This document shows, in pieces, positions 11,122 through 21,500 of a stretch of 64,000 bases of DNA (its first letter is position 1; every line of letters begins with the position of its first letter). Both the position numbers and the translations under genes were made by a program. A model generated the notes under the pieces. That model was not told the DNA's origin and searched no databases. It saw nothing but the letters and a program-made list of their open reading frames with translations. The DNA comes from Streptomyces sp. 11x1 (GTDB lineage: Bacteria > Actinomycetota > Actinomycetes > Streptomycetales > Streptomycetaceae). The DNA is taken from assembly GCF_032598905.1 (NCBI RefSeq), contig NZ_CP122458.1, forward strand, positions 6,101,001 to 6,165,000, in the 5' to 3' direction.

Positions 11122-13773
11122 TCAGGACGGGTCGCCGTACTGGAGGCCGCGTCCGTTGGTGCCGATGTAGACGCGTCCGTAGGTGTCGGGGTCGCCGGTG
11201 ATGACGCCGAGGCTGCCGATGGCGCCCCACTGGTGGGCGTCGTCGTTGATGCGGAGCCAGGTGGCGCCCTTGTCGGTGGAGCGGAAGACTCCGGTGACGT
11301 TGTCGACGGTGCCGAGCAGGTAGAGGGCCTGGTAGTCGGTGCCCGTCTTGGCCTTGCCGAAGCCGAGGGCGGAGGCGGACTTCACCGTGGTGAGCGTGGT
11401 GAAGGTGCGGCCGCCGTCGGTGGAGTGCAGCAGTCCCTTGTCACTGCCGGCGATCCACAGGTCTCCGGCGATGCCGGGGACGGCGGTGAGCCGGCCGGAG
11501 GGCAGGCTGGTGGCGCGGGCGGTGAAGGTCGCGCCGCCGTCGGTGCTGGCGAAGAGCTTGCCGCCAGACAGGGAGTAGAAGGTCTTGGCTGTGGAGCGGT
11601 CGGCGACGACCACGGCGTCGGTGCCCAGGCCGCTGACCTTGGACCAGCTCGCTCCGTTGTCGGTCGAGCGGTAGGGGGCCTGGCCTGCTTGGGTCCACAC
11701 GATGGTGGAGCCGTCCGCGGCGAGCGCGATGCGGCCGCTGCTCGCGTCGGCGACCGGTTCTGCCTTGAAGGCGTTCCAGGTGCTGCCGCCGTCGGTGGAG
11801 TAGCCGCCGTCGCCCGTGTCGCCCGTGCCGACGCGGACCATCACCGAGGGCTTGGACTGGGCGAAGTCGATGTCGGTGCTGTTGTTCATCAGCGGGCTCT
11901 TCAGCCGCCCGGCGGGCACCTCGGTCAGGGAGTCGTGGCGGAAGCCGCCCTGGTCGCCCATGGAGGTGATGACGGTGGCGCCGCCGGGCGGGGCGATCGC
12001 GTCCATCAGCGAGGTCTCCTCCAGCCCGCGGGCCCCGGAGACCCAGTGGCTGGTGCCGCCGCTGTCGGAGGCGTTGGCGTCCTTGCTGCGCCAGATGGCG
12101 TTGCCGGTGCCGTACAGCACGTGCCCGGAGTCGAAGGGATCGATGGCCAGGGCGGTCATCCAGTGCCCGGTGTGGGTGCCGACGTACGGAGCGCCGGAGG
12201 CGTTCCGGGTCGACTTGTCGGCCAGGGCCTTCCAGGTCGTGCCGCCGTCGGTGGTGCGGTAGATCTCGTCCTCGGGCCACCACCGGTCGAGGGTGGTGAC
12301 CATCACCGTGGAGGGCTTCTGCGGGTCGACGGACAGACCGGAGAACCCGTAACCGCCCTGGGAGGGGGAGATGTTCTTCCACGCGCCGCTGGACGGCGTG
12401 TACTTCCACACCGAGCCCGCCGTCGCGTCCATGGGGCCGATGCTGTTGCTGTAGGACAGGTACAGCGACCCGTCACCGGAGATCACACCGTGGTGCGGCA
12501 TCTGGCCGGTGGGCTGCCCGGAAACGGCCTGCCAGCTGCTGCCGCCGTCGGTGGAGCGGTACAGGGAGGTGGACTTGTCGTTGACACCGACGTAGACCGT
12601 GTTGCTGCCGGCCTTGCCGTACGTCACGAACGAGATGCCCGCGCCGCTGCCCGCCCCGTCCTTGACCGGGAACGAGGAGACCTGCTTCCAGGTCGCGCCG
12701 TGGTCGGTGCTGCGCCACAGGCCGTTCTTGCGGGTGCCCAGCAGCAGGGTGCTGTTGTCCGCGGGGTCGACCACGAGCCGTTCGCCCGTGCCACGGCCGG
12801 GTTCGTTGGCGCCCAGCTTGAACGGCAGATCGGTGCGCTGGAAGGTGCGGCCCTGGTCGGTGGAGCGCAGGATCGCGCCGTTGCCCGCCCACTCGTTGGT
12901 GTAGGTGCCCGTCCCGAGGTAGAGCCGCTTGGGGTCGACGGGGTCGGTGGCCAGCGAGTCGATGCCCAGCAGGTTCCAGTCCTTCTCACCGAGCCAGTCG
13001 GTCAGCGGGATCCACTGCTCGGCCCCGGTGTCCCAGCGGTAGGCGCCACCCATGTCGGTACGCGCGTACAGCAGACCCCTCTCCTTCTGGTTGAACACCA
13101 GACCGGTGACGTAACCGCCACCCACCACCTGGGCGTTCTTCCACACATACGGCCCGGCCGCGGCCGTCGTCTGCTCCCCGCCGGCCCTGGACGCCTGGGC
13201 CTCGGCGACCTTCACCAGCTTCCACTGCTGGTTGGTGCCGCCGTGGCCCGGATACTGGATGACCGCCGCGCCCTGGGCCGTGGAACCCCCGGAGACATCC
13301 AGGGCCTGACCGCTCCTGCGGGAGGTGAGGGTGACGGCCTCGGAACCGCTCACCTCGTCGACCTTCCACTCCTGGGAGGTCGCGGAGCTGTCGGTCTGCT
13401 GCTCGGCGGCGGCCGCCCGATCGGTGGAATTGCCTGCTATGCCCAGCACCTTGCCGCTGTTGCGGTTCACCAGCTCGAAGTACCCGTCCCCGACGGGCTT
13501 CAGCTTCCACTGCTGGTTGGCGGTGTTCTGGTCGGTCCACTGCTGGATACGGGTGCCGTCGGCAGTGGAGAAACCGTTGACGTCCAGGACCTTGCCGCTG
13601 CGCACCGAGACCAGCCGGTAGTAGGCGCCTGAGTCGATCGTCGCGGCCTGTGAGTCCTCCTGCGCGAACAGGAGATACGGCACGACGAGAGCGGGGGCGC
13701 CGAGCAGCAGACCGGTCGCGGTCCAGCGACGGCGATGACGCCCGCGGCGCCCGCCGTTCGTGGGGTTGTCCAT
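11122..13773 (-). CDS. Secreted CBM13-GH74 xyloglucanase
   Basis: This 883-residue enzyme has a basic N-terminus (GRRGRHRRR) and a hydrophobic signal segment up to about residue 44. An N-terminal ricin-type trefoil (CBM13, about 46-190) has three QxW repeats. A twin seven-bladed propeller GH74 domain runs from about 208 to the end and contains many BNR motifs (RSTDxGxTW). The two catalytic aspartates are recognisable in ARTDMGGAYRWD and TTLDRWWPEDE. The family cleaves the beta-1,4-glucan backbone of xyloglucan. Most actinobacterial GH74 enzymes carry a C-terminal CBM2, so the N-terminal CBM13 arrangement is noteworthy. It faces the xylanase gene, with terminators between them. Confidence 0.92.
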   Translation of the reverse strand: MDNPTNGGRRGRHRRRWTATGLLLGAPALVVPYLLFAQEDSQAATIDSGAYYRLVSVRSGKVLDVNGFSTADGTRIQQWTDQNTANQQWKLKPVGDGYFELVNRNSGKVLGIAGNSTDRAAAAEQQTDSSATSQEWKVDEVSGSEAVTLTSRRSGQALDVSGGSTAQGAAVIQYPGHGGTNQQWKLVKVAEAQASRAGGEQTTAAAGPYVWKNAQVVGGGYVTGLVFNQKERGLLYARTDMGGAYRWDTGAEQWIPLTDWLGEKDWNLLGIDSLATDPVDPKRLYLGTGTYTNEWAGNGAILRSTDQGRTFQRTDLPFKLGANEPGRGTGERLVVDPADNSTLLLGTRKNGLWRSTDHGATWKQVSSFPVKDGAGSGAGISFVTYGKAGSNTVYVGVNDKSTSLYRSTDGGSSWQAVSGQPTGQMPHHGVISGDGSLYLSYSNSIGPMDATAGSVWKYTPSSGAWKNISPSQGGYGFSGLSVDPQKPSTVMVTTLDRWWPEDEIYRTTDGGTTWKALADKSTRNASGAPYVGTHTGHWMTALAIDPFDSGHVLYGTGNAIWRSKDANASDSGGTSHWVSGARGLEETSLMDAIAPPGGATVITSMGDQGGFRHDSLTEVPAGRLKSPLMNNSTDIDFAQSKPSVMVRVGTGDTGDGGYSTDGGSTWNAFKAEPVADASSGRIALAADGSTIVWTQAGQAPYRSTDNGASWSKVSGLGTDAVVVADRSTAKTFYSLSGGKLFASTDGGATFTARATSLPSGRLTAVPGIAGDLWIAGSDKGLLHSTDGGRTFTTLTTVKSASALGFGKAKTGTDYQALYLLGTVDNVTGVFRSTDKGATWLRINDDAHQWGAIGSLGVITGDPDTYGRVYIGTNGRGLQYGDPS

Positions 13774-14297
13774 GAGGGAGAGGTTCTCCTTGCACGCTGT
13801 TCATCGGAGGAAATCCGGATCCCGGGCCACCGGAACTGACCGGATCCGCTCTCTTGTTGTCACAGGCCCCGCAAAGGGTTGCCGCGAACCGGAGAAACTT
13901 TCAGGGCACTTCGTGGTGCGGCGGCAGTGGATCAGCGTCTGGGCAGGCGGATGCCGCGCACGAGAACCTCGATGCGCGTCGCGACGGCCCGGTCGAACGC
14001 GAGGGGAAGGGGGAAGGAGAGCCACTGTGACAAGGGCGGCTGCGATGGCGAGGGGGTGAGGCCGGCTCCGGCGGGGTTTCTGCGGTTCCCGCTGGTCATA
14101 CAGTGCCCGGTTCCGTGCGGGCGACGGACCGTGGCGGCCGCGGTGGCGCCGTCCACTCCGGCGGCGATCAGGGCAGCGGTGGCCGCGCCGGTGCCGTTTC
14201 GGCCCAGAACCCGGCGTTGACGGTCCCGCATCATCATCGGGGCCAGGAAGCTGGAGTAGGCCGGGCGACCGCGAGCAGGGATCGGCCCTGCCGAGCG
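13774..14297. other. Gap of about 520 bases without a supported gene
   Basis: No reading frame here has a convincing start and family. On the minus strand a short hydrophobic segment (LAIAAALVTVALL, around 14030-14070) follows a basic stretch. This could be the remains of a small membrane protein, but the frame has no credible ribosome binding site. The part next to 13773 should hold the GH74 promoter. Confidence 0.5.
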
Positions 14298-15245
14298 TCA
14301 CGCCGGGATCGGGAGGGCCGGCGACAGCGGAGGTGTCGGAGTCTCTGTCTCACCACTCGTATCACCACCCGTCCCCGTCCCCGTCCCCGTCCCCGTGTCC
14401 TTGTCCGTCACGTCCGGCACCTCGACCTCGGGTGCACCGGTGGAGACGGTGACGGAGACCGCCTCGCCCTTGGCGATGCTCCCTTCCTGCGGGCTCTGTT
14501 CGCAGACGTGGCCCTTCGGTTGGTCGGCGCAAGGCTCCCACCTGTCGACGGTGACGGTGAGGTCGACGTTTTCCGCCGCACTCCGGGCCGCCCCCAGGGT
14601 CTGGCCCACAAGGTCGGGTACACCAACCATGCCGTCGCCGGCCGTACCACGCCCGAACATGAACCAGCCCAGCACCAGTGCCAGGACCACGACCGCCACG
14701 CCAGCCATGATCAGCAGAGCGCTTCCTCGATGATGGCCGCTCTCCTCCTGCTCGGCATCGTCGTACGGGAAGTCGGTCTGTCCCGGGGGAAGTTCGGCGC
14801 CCGAGACCAGGAGCCCCGTACCGAGGTACGCCTCGATGTCGGCGAGCATGTGCTCCGCGGACTCGTAGCGGCAGGCGGGGTCCTTCTCCAGGGCCCGCAG
14901 GACGATCGCGTCCACCTGCGGGCTGACCTCGGGGTTGAAGAGGCTCGGTGGGCGCGGGGTCTCCTGGATGTGCTGGTAGATCACCGCCATCGGGGTCTCA
15001 CCGGTGAACGGCGTGCGGAAGGTCAGCAGTTCGTACAGCAGGCAGCCGGTGGAGTACAGGTCGGAACGGGCGTCGATCTCCTGCCCCATCGCCTGTTCCG
15101 GCGCGAGGTACGGGGCGGTTCCGATCACGGCGGACGTCTGCGTCGTGCCCGCGTCCCGCGCGTCCCGGGCGATCCCGAAGTCCATGACCTTGACCTCTCC
15201 GGCCCAGGTCAGCATGACGTTGGCCGGCTTGATGTCCCGGTGCAC
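14298..15245 (-). pseudogene. 5'-truncated PknB-like Ser/Thr protein kinase with PASTA domain
   Basis: The frame opens exactly at the catalytic loop (HRDIKPANVM), with in-frame PPIV just before it, and continues through DFGIA and APE (YLAPEQAMG) to the end of the kinase C-lobe. A juxtamembrane stretch and one membrane helix (LLIMAGVAVVVLALVLGWF) follow. Then comes one PASTA repeat (VGVPDLVGQTLGAARSAAE), part of a second, and a GT-repeat tail encoded by a CCCCGT array. The glycine-rich loop, the ATP-binding lysine and the whole N-lobe are absent. Upstream sequence in all frames shows no kinase. A full PknB has four PASTA repeats. No kinase activity is expected. Confidence 0.85.
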
Positions 15246-15339
15246 GATGGGAGGAAGCGTCGAGAGCCGGCTGGGGCGGCGCTCGGCGGACCCGGCGAGG
15301 CGGCCCCAACTGGCTCCAGCTCCAGGAGGATTGGGTGGT

Positions 15340-16404
15340 TCACGGGGTGAGGACGAGGCGGATCGGGTTGCCGGTCTTCTTCTCCAGCCGGGTGACGGCG
15401 TCGGCCGCCTCGGCCAGGGGGATGTGATCGGTGATGGAAGGCACCAGGTCGAGCCTGCCGGTGGCGGCCAGGCGGATGAGCTGGGTCACGTGTTCGGGTT
15501 GGGAGCCGTAGTGACCGCGGATCTGGTTGGCGCGGTAGCTGAACGATGTGCTGTCGGTGACGGTGAGCGGTTCCGGGGTGAGGCCGGCCAGGACCAGGAC
15601 ACCGCCGGCGCCCAGGACCGCGGCAGCCTGCTCGCGGACCGCGGGGAAACCCGCGAAGTCGAAGGCGACGTCGAGGCCACGGCCACCGGTGGCCAGGCCC
15701 ACGGCTTCGGTGAATCCCGGGTCGGCGGGGTCGAGTGCGATGTCGGCGCCGAAGGCGAGGGCCCGATCGCGGGCCTCCGGCATCGGGTCGACGGCGATGA
15801 CGGGCGCGGCTCCGGCCAGGCGGGCGAGCCGGATGCCGTGGGCGCCCAGGCCGCCGGCGCCCCAGATGCCGACGCACTGCGCCGGCCGGACCGCCCCGGT
15901 CTGGATGATCGCGGCATACGGGGTGGAGACCGCGTCGGGGATGATGGCGGCCTGGTCGAAGGGCAGGTGGTCGGGGAGGGGGGCGAGGGTGTCCTCCCGG
16001 GCGAGGGCGTACTCGGCCCAGCCGCCGTCGTAGTCGACGCCGCGGGTGAGCGGCCGTGGACAGGGGGAGCGGCGCATGCAGTCGGCGCATGCTCCGCACG
16101 GCTGGCCGGCCTGCAGGGCGACCCGCATGCCGGGGGCCCAGTCGCCCATCAGGCCCGGGCCCAGGGTGTGGATGACGCCCGCGACCTCGTGGCCGAGGGT
16201 GACCGCGGCCGAACGGGTCACCGCCTCGACGGGGAAGGAAGGCGTGAGGCCGCCGTCGATCAGGTGGACGTCGGACAGGCACACTCCGGCGGCCCTGACC
16301 TGGATCAGCACCTCTCCGGGACCGGGGACGGGAACGGGGACCTCTTCGACCGCGAAGGTGCGGGTGTCCAGGTGGAGACGTCCGGCCAGCATGGTGGTGG
16401 ACAT
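15340..16404 (-). CDS. Zinc-dependent medium-chain alcohol dehydrogenase
   Basis: This 354-residue MDR-superfamily oxidoreductase has the catalytic-zinc residues Cys and Asp in GVCLSDVH and the GHEVAG motif. A structural-zinc cysteine cluster CGACADCMRRSPC (shorter last spacing than the usual CxxCxxCx7C) and the Rossmann motif GAGGLGAHGIRLARL follow. It should oxidise an alcohol or reduce an aldehyde with NAD(P). The frame stays open 27 codons further upstream, but the family start is ATG at 16404 with GAGG just before it. It is the last gene of the P450/amine oxidase operon. Confidence 0.88.
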   Translation of the reverse strand: MSTTMLAGRLHLDTRTFAVEEVPVPVPGPGEVLIQVRAAGVCLSDVHLIDGGLTPSFPVEAVTRSAAVTLGHEVAGVIHTLGPGLMGDWAPGMRVALQAGQPCGACADCMRRSPCPRPLTRGVDYDGGWAEYALAREDTLAPLPDHLPFDQAAIIPDAVSTPYAAIIQTGAVRPAQCVGIWGAGGLGAHGIRLARLAGAAPVIAVDPMPEARDRALAFGADIALDPADPGFTEAVGLATGGRGLDVAFDFAGFPAVREQAAAVLGAGGVLVLAGLTPEPLTVTDSTSFSYRANQIRGHYGSQPEHVTQLIRLAATGRLDLVPSITDHIPLAEAADAVTRLEKKTGNPIRLVLTP

Positions 16405-16509
16405 GATCGGAACCTCGGTTCTCTGGGTGAAGGGCGGATCTCTGCGAAGGGCGTGGGCCGGGTTCGTGGAGAACCCGGCCCGCAAGCGGCGGGCGACCGT
16501 TGACCGGCG

Positions 16510-16998
16510 TCACCGTCGGCCGGTGTTCGTGTCCTCGGATCGCAGCAGGGTGTTGAGGTTGGCCATGGAGGTGCGCATGCCGGCGCGCATGGCGGGCTGC
16601 TGTATGGAGTCGAGGAGCAGGCCCAAGGGGCCGAGGCCGATGGTGTATTCGACCTGGTAGAGCATCTCGGTGGCCTCCCGGCCGTCGGAGGTCTGGACCG
16701 GGCGGAACTCGAAGGTGTTGGTGAGGTCCTGGAGGGGGGCGAATCCGGTGCCGGTGTCGACGCGGCGCTTGAGGGGTTCGATCTCCTGGACGGTCCAGAG
16801 GGAGTCGGTCTTGAGCGGGCCGAGGGTGCGGTTGCGCTCGGCGTAGGTCTTGCCGACGGTGGCGAGGCCGTGGTGGTCGGTGACCTCGATGGCTCCGGCG
16901 ACCCACTCGGCGTAGCGGTCGGTGCGGGAGATGACGTCCCAGACCCGCCCGAGGGGGGCGTTGATGACGGCGGTCTCGGCGACGACGAAACGGTTCAT
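16510..16998 (-). CDS. SRPBCC family protein (START-like)
   Basis: This 162-residue protein has the SRPBCC signature at the N-terminus (VINAPLGRVWDVISRTDRYA) and a C-terminal amphipathic helix. Such proteins form a deep hydrophobic cavity and act as polyketide cyclases, lipid or steroid binders, or toxin immunity proteins. It starts 35 bases after the amine oxidase, inside the same minus-strand operon, so it may bind or cyclise the small molecule handled by the neighbouring oxidoreductases. No catalytic residue can be assigned. Confidence 0.82.
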   Translation of the reverse strand: MNRFVVAETAVINAPLGRVWDVISRTDRYAEWVAGAIEVTDHHGLATVGKTYAERNRTLGPLKTDSLWTVQEIEPLKRRVDTGTGFAPLQDLTNTFEFRPVQTSDGREATEMLYQVEYTIGLGPLGLLLDSIQQPAMRAGMRTSMANLNTLLRSEDTNTGRR

Positions 16999-17033
16999 GA
17001 CAGGGTTCCCTTGCTTGTCGGTACTTCTTGCGC

Positions 17034-18440
17034 TCAGTTCTGGTGGAGGAGTTCGGTGGCGGTGGTCCGGCCGGAGCGGACGGCGCCGTCCATGTAGCCG
17101 TTCCAGTAGGGGGAGAACTCGGCGCCTGCCCAGTGCACGCGGTGGTGGGGGCGTGCCATCCAGTGGCCGTAGTCGGTGAGGACGCCGGGGGCGGCGACGG
17201 AGGTGGGGCCGCCCTGGGTCCACTGCTCGGCGGTCCAGTCCTGCTCGACGTAGTCGACGGTGTCGAAGGCGCGGTCCCCGACGACCTGGGCGAAGCAGCG
17301 CAGGACGGCGCCGCGGCGTTCGGCGGCGGGGCGGTGGGCCCACTTGCGCCATTCCCGGCCGCCGAGGAAGCCCATCAGGACGCCGGGTCCGCCGTCGGGC
17401 GGGGTGTTGTCGAACATCTCGCGGATGGGGGAGCCGCCGCGCAGCAGGCCCATGCCGGAGAGCCCGTCCTCGCGCCAGAACGGCTTGTCGTAGACGGCGA
17501 CGCACTTCATGAGGGTGCCGAACGGCAGCCGCTGGAAGAGCTGGTCCTGCTGGGCGGGCAGCAGCGGGTCCCACATGATCCGTGAGGCCACCAGCGGCGG
17601 TACGGCGACGATCACTCGGTCGGCCCGCCAGTCGCCGGCGTCGGAGACCACGGTGACACCGGTGGAGTCCTGGCTGACGCGTCGCACCGGCGCCGACAGG
17701 TGGACGCGGCCGTCGAGTTCTTCGGCGAGGCGCTGGGCGACGAGCTGTGAGCCGCCGACGAAGCGGCTGTCCTGGGCGCCGCCGGTGGTTCCGGTGCCGC
17801 GCTCCATGGTGCCGGGGTGGGTCTCGTTGCCGAAGGTGGAGACGTACCAGAGGCTGAACAGGGCGGAGGCGTCACGGGCCTCGCCGCCGTAGGCGGAGTT
17901 CAGGAACAGGTTGATCATGTCGACGGCGTCGCCGGTGATCTCGGCCTTGCGCAGCCAGGTCTCGTAGGTCATGCCGTCCAGCTCACGGGCGTTCGGGGCC
18001 TTCCAGGGGGCGGCCGGATCCACCTTGCCCGCCGCCTGCCCGATACGCGCCAGAGCGATCCCCATGTCCGGCAGGGCGAGCAGGTCCGGCGGGGTGTGCC
18101 CCGTGAACCGCTTGGCCCTGCCGTCGTTGACGTAGACGGTCTCGCCGGGAACGGCGGCCTGGTAGGTGGCCACGCCGACCTCCTCGGCCAGCGCCAGGAT
18201 GTGGTCCTGGGTGGGGCCCACGAACTGCCCGCCGACCTCCGTCACCTGACCGTCGCCGAGATCGTGGTTGAGCAGCCGCCCACCCACCCGGTCCCGCGCC
18301 TCCAGCACGGCCACCGACCTCCCCGCCGCGACAAGCTCCCGCGCCGCGGTCAGACCGGCCAGCCCCGCACCGACCACCACCACATCCACCCTGCGCACGT
18401 GCCGCGCCATGGCGACGTCCCTGTCCTGCGTATCGGTCAT
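17034..18440 (-). CDS. FAD-dependent amine oxidase
   Basis: This 468-residue flavoprotein is of the monoamine/putrescine oxidase family. The dinucleotide-binding motif VVVGAGLAGLTAAREL and the following EARDRVGGR loop are near the N-terminus. The C-terminal FAD contact HWAGAEFSPYWNGYMDGAV has the usual GxE and GYMDGA pattern. The family oxidises amines to imines, releasing aldehyde, ammonia and hydrogen peroxide. AAAGGA sits six bases before the ATG. It follows the P450 gene by 79 bases. A downstream alcohol dehydrogenase could process the aldehyde. Substrate unknown. Confidence 0.9.
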   Translation of the reverse strand: MTDTQDRDVAMARHVRRVDVVVVGAGLAGLTAARELVAAGRSVAVLEARDRVGGRLLNHDLGDGQVTEVGGQFVGPTQDHILALAEEVGVATYQAAVPGETVYVNDGRAKRFTGHTPPDLLALPDMGIALARIGQAAGKVDPAAPWKAPNARELDGMTYETWLRKAEITGDAVDMINLFLNSAYGGEARDASALFSLWYVSTFGNETHPGTMERGTGTTGGAQDSRFVGGSQLVAQRLAEELDGRVHLSAPVRRVSQDSTGVTVVSDAGDWRADRVIVAVPPLVASRIMWDPLLPAQQDQLFQRLPFGTLMKCVAVYDKPFWREDGLSGMGLLRGGSPIREMFDNTPPDGGPGVLMGFLGGREWRKWAHRPAAERRGAVLRCFAQVVGDRAFDTVDYVEQDWTAEQWTQGGPTSVAAPGVLTDYGHWMARPHHRVHWAGAEFSPYWNGYMDGAVRSGRTTATELLHQN

Positions 18441-18519
18441 GATCTTTCCTTTGGTCAGCGATGTGAGGTATTGGTTCAGCGGCCGTGACCGGCCACGAGC
18501 AGCGGCGTCCGGCTGTCGG

Positions 18520-21500
18520 TCAGCCGGCCCAGACGTCCTCGACGTACGTGCCGGACTCCGTCATGGCGGTCAGCCAGGCCGCGGCCTCGTCGGCGCCTGC
18601 TCCGGTGTGTTCGCGGTACACGGCCTGGAGGGCTGCGCGTACGCCGGGGGCCATGCGGCGCCCGTCGCCGCACACGTACACCCGTCCTCCGGCCTGCAGG
18701 ACCGACCAGACCTCGGCGCTCTCCTTGGCGATGCGGTCCTGGACGAAACGGGCGCCGTCCTCCGGGGCGTGGCTGAAGACGGGGCGCAGACTGACGGCTC
18801 CGGCGTCCTCGGCCGCCTGGAGTTCGTCGCGGTGGAGGAAGTCGACATCGGGGTGGTCGCAGCCGAAGTAGCACAGCAGTGTCCCGGTCGCCTTGCCGTG
18901 CAGTCGGTCGAGGACGGCACCGCGGAAGGGTGCCACCCCGGTGCCCGCGCTGATCAGGATCACGGGGGTGGCCGGGTCCTGCGGCAGGCGGAAGGCTTCG
19001 CTGCAGGGGAGCACCCGCGCCTGGAGGGTGTCGCCCGCGCCGACCGTCTGCAGGTAGTGGGAGGCGATGCCGTGGAAGGTGCCCTCGCCGCCGCGGTGAG
19101 GGGCTTTGAGGAGCGACACCATCAGGTCCACTTCGCCGGGCGCGGCCGCGGCGGACGAGGAGATCGAGTAGTGCCGTGGCCGCAGCACGGGCAGCAGTTC
19201 CAGGAAGTGCTCGAACGGCAGCTCGCAGGCCCGGTAGCGCTCCAGCAGGGCCAGGAGGCTGCATCCGGCGTCGGTGACCTGCTCGCGGAAGACGTCGGGC
19301 TTCGCCTCGGCGAGTTCCGCGAGGGGGCGGTGCTCGGGCGGGCAGGCGGTGTGCTCGGCGAGTACGGCGACCTGCTCCTGGGTCGCGGTGTCCTGCAGCT
19401 CCACGAAGTCCGTGAGCAGTTGACGCAGGGTCAGCGGGCGGTCGACGGGCAGGGCGTTGCGGCTGCGGCGGCGTGCTTTCAGCCGTACGGTGCGGTCCAG
19501 GTCGAGGCCGAAGCGGTCGGCGACCCGCTGCACGAGGGCGGCCGAGTTGCGTGGAAGCACCGCGAGGTGGTCGCCGGTGCGGTAGGTGACGCCGTCGGGC
19601 AGCCGCAGCCGGATGAAGCGCTTGGAGCGGCCGAGCGGGTGGTCCATGTCGACCATTTCGTAGGCGTCCAGCACCTCCATGGGCTGCACGCCGTGCCGTG
19701 CCGCGAGCGGGCCGGTGACCGACTCCGTGGCGTCCTGCAGCTCGTACAGCCCCTGGTCGGCGTCGGCTTCGCCGCTCTGTCCGGTCGGTTCGGCGCCGGC
19801 CTGCACCGGGCTCCCGTACTTCTCCAGCAGGGTGTTCCACAGGTCGCCGGTCCACCGGTCGACGGTGCCGGCGAAGTCCCCCGCGGCGTCGGCGGCGCCC
19901 CGCTCCTGCAGGGGCGTCGCACCGGCGGCGGCGAGCCGCTCGTCGATGAGCGTCGGGATGCGCTGGTAGGTGGCGGCCCAGTTGCGGTCGCCGACGCCGA
20001 GAACCGCGTACTCGACGCCGTCGAGCGAGCCGGGCCGCAACTCCTCCAGCCATGACACGAAACGGGCGGCGTCGTCGGTGGGCCTGCCGTTGTAGGAGGC
20101 GGCGACGATCACCACCGGGCCGCCGGTGCCGGTGAGTTCGCCCGCGGCGTCGTCGAGGGAGCGGACGGCGGTGGCGAAGCCGTGCTCGTCGCCGTCCACG
20201 GCGAGGTCGGCGGCGATGCCGGAGCAGGTCCCGAGATTCGAGCCGTGCAGCACGGTCAGTGTCGTACCGGCCGCACGCCGGGCGGCGGGCCGCGCCTGTT
20301 CGGCGGGTGCGCTGACGGCGGCGGCGGCGGTGGGCAGGCGGCGCTCGCCGCTGTCGCGCCGGGCCAGGTTCAGGGTGAAGTCGTCGGGCTTGAGGGTGAG
20401 GGACTGCTTGATCTTGAGCTGGTAGTCGGTGTGGTCGATCAGGCGGAACCGGTGTACCAGCAGGGCGAGGACGAGCGTCGCCTCGTGCAGCGCGAACTGG
20501 CGGCCGATGCAGGCCCTTTCGCCGCTGCCGAACGGCTTGAACAGGTGGACCGGGCGTGCGGCCTCCCTCTCGGCCGAGAACCGCTCCGGGTCGAACAGTT
20601 CGACGTTGTCCCCCCAGGCGGGATCCCGGTGGAGCTGCGGGATCAGCACCATCAGCGACTCGCCCTGGCGCACGGCGTACTTGCCCGCGATGACCGTGTC
20701 GGCGAGGGGCTCGACCGCGTATGCCGGCGCCGTGGGCCACAGCCGCAGACTCTCGCTGAGGATCTGGCGGACGTAGGTGAGTTTGCCGATGTCCGTGTAC
20801 TGGGGGTCGGGGTCGGCCGCGTCGCCCCACAGGGCGTCCACTTCGGCCTGGGCGCGGGCCAGTACCTCGGGGTGCTTGGTCAGGTAGTACAGCGCGAACG
20901 ACAGCAGGCCACTGGTGGTCTCGTGACCGGCGATGAGGAAGGTGATCGCCTGGTAGCGGATGTTGATGTCGTCCAGCGGCTCACCGCTCACCTCGTCGCG
21001 GGTGTGCAGCATCCGCCCCAGCAGGTCGTCGGTGCTCTGGTCGCCGTCCGCCCTCCGCTGTCGGATCACATCGTCGACCAGGTCCTTCATCAGGGTGACG
21101 TCCTTGCGGAACTGCTCCGCCTTCTTCCACTGGAACAACTCGGCCCCGGGGATGGACTCGCCCTTGGCCTGGGCGAAGTCCAGTGCCCTCGCGAGTGCCG
21201 TGATGAAGGGGTGCGGCTCGTCGCGGCGGAAGGATTCGAAGTCGTAGCCGAAGCCGCACAGCCCGATCGTGTCGAAGGTCAGCCGGGTCATGTCGGCGGC
21301 CACGTCCACCGGAAGCTCCCCGGCCGCCCGGTCCCACTTGGTGATCAGCTCCCGGGCGACCTTGAGCATCGTCGCGTGGTAGCCCCGCATCGCACCCAGG
21401 GAGAACGCCGGCATCAGGACGTCGTGCGCCTTGCGCCAGTTGGGCTCGTCGCCGTAGGCCGTGAACAGCCCGTCCCCGCCGATCTCCCGGAGGATCACGA

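Noticed and set aside
11053..13632. Long open frame of more than 800 codons on the plus strand opposite GH74
   Set aside because: It is the antisense shadow of a gene with clear catalytic motifs; its product is low complexity Gly/Val/Ala-rich, as typical of such shadows.
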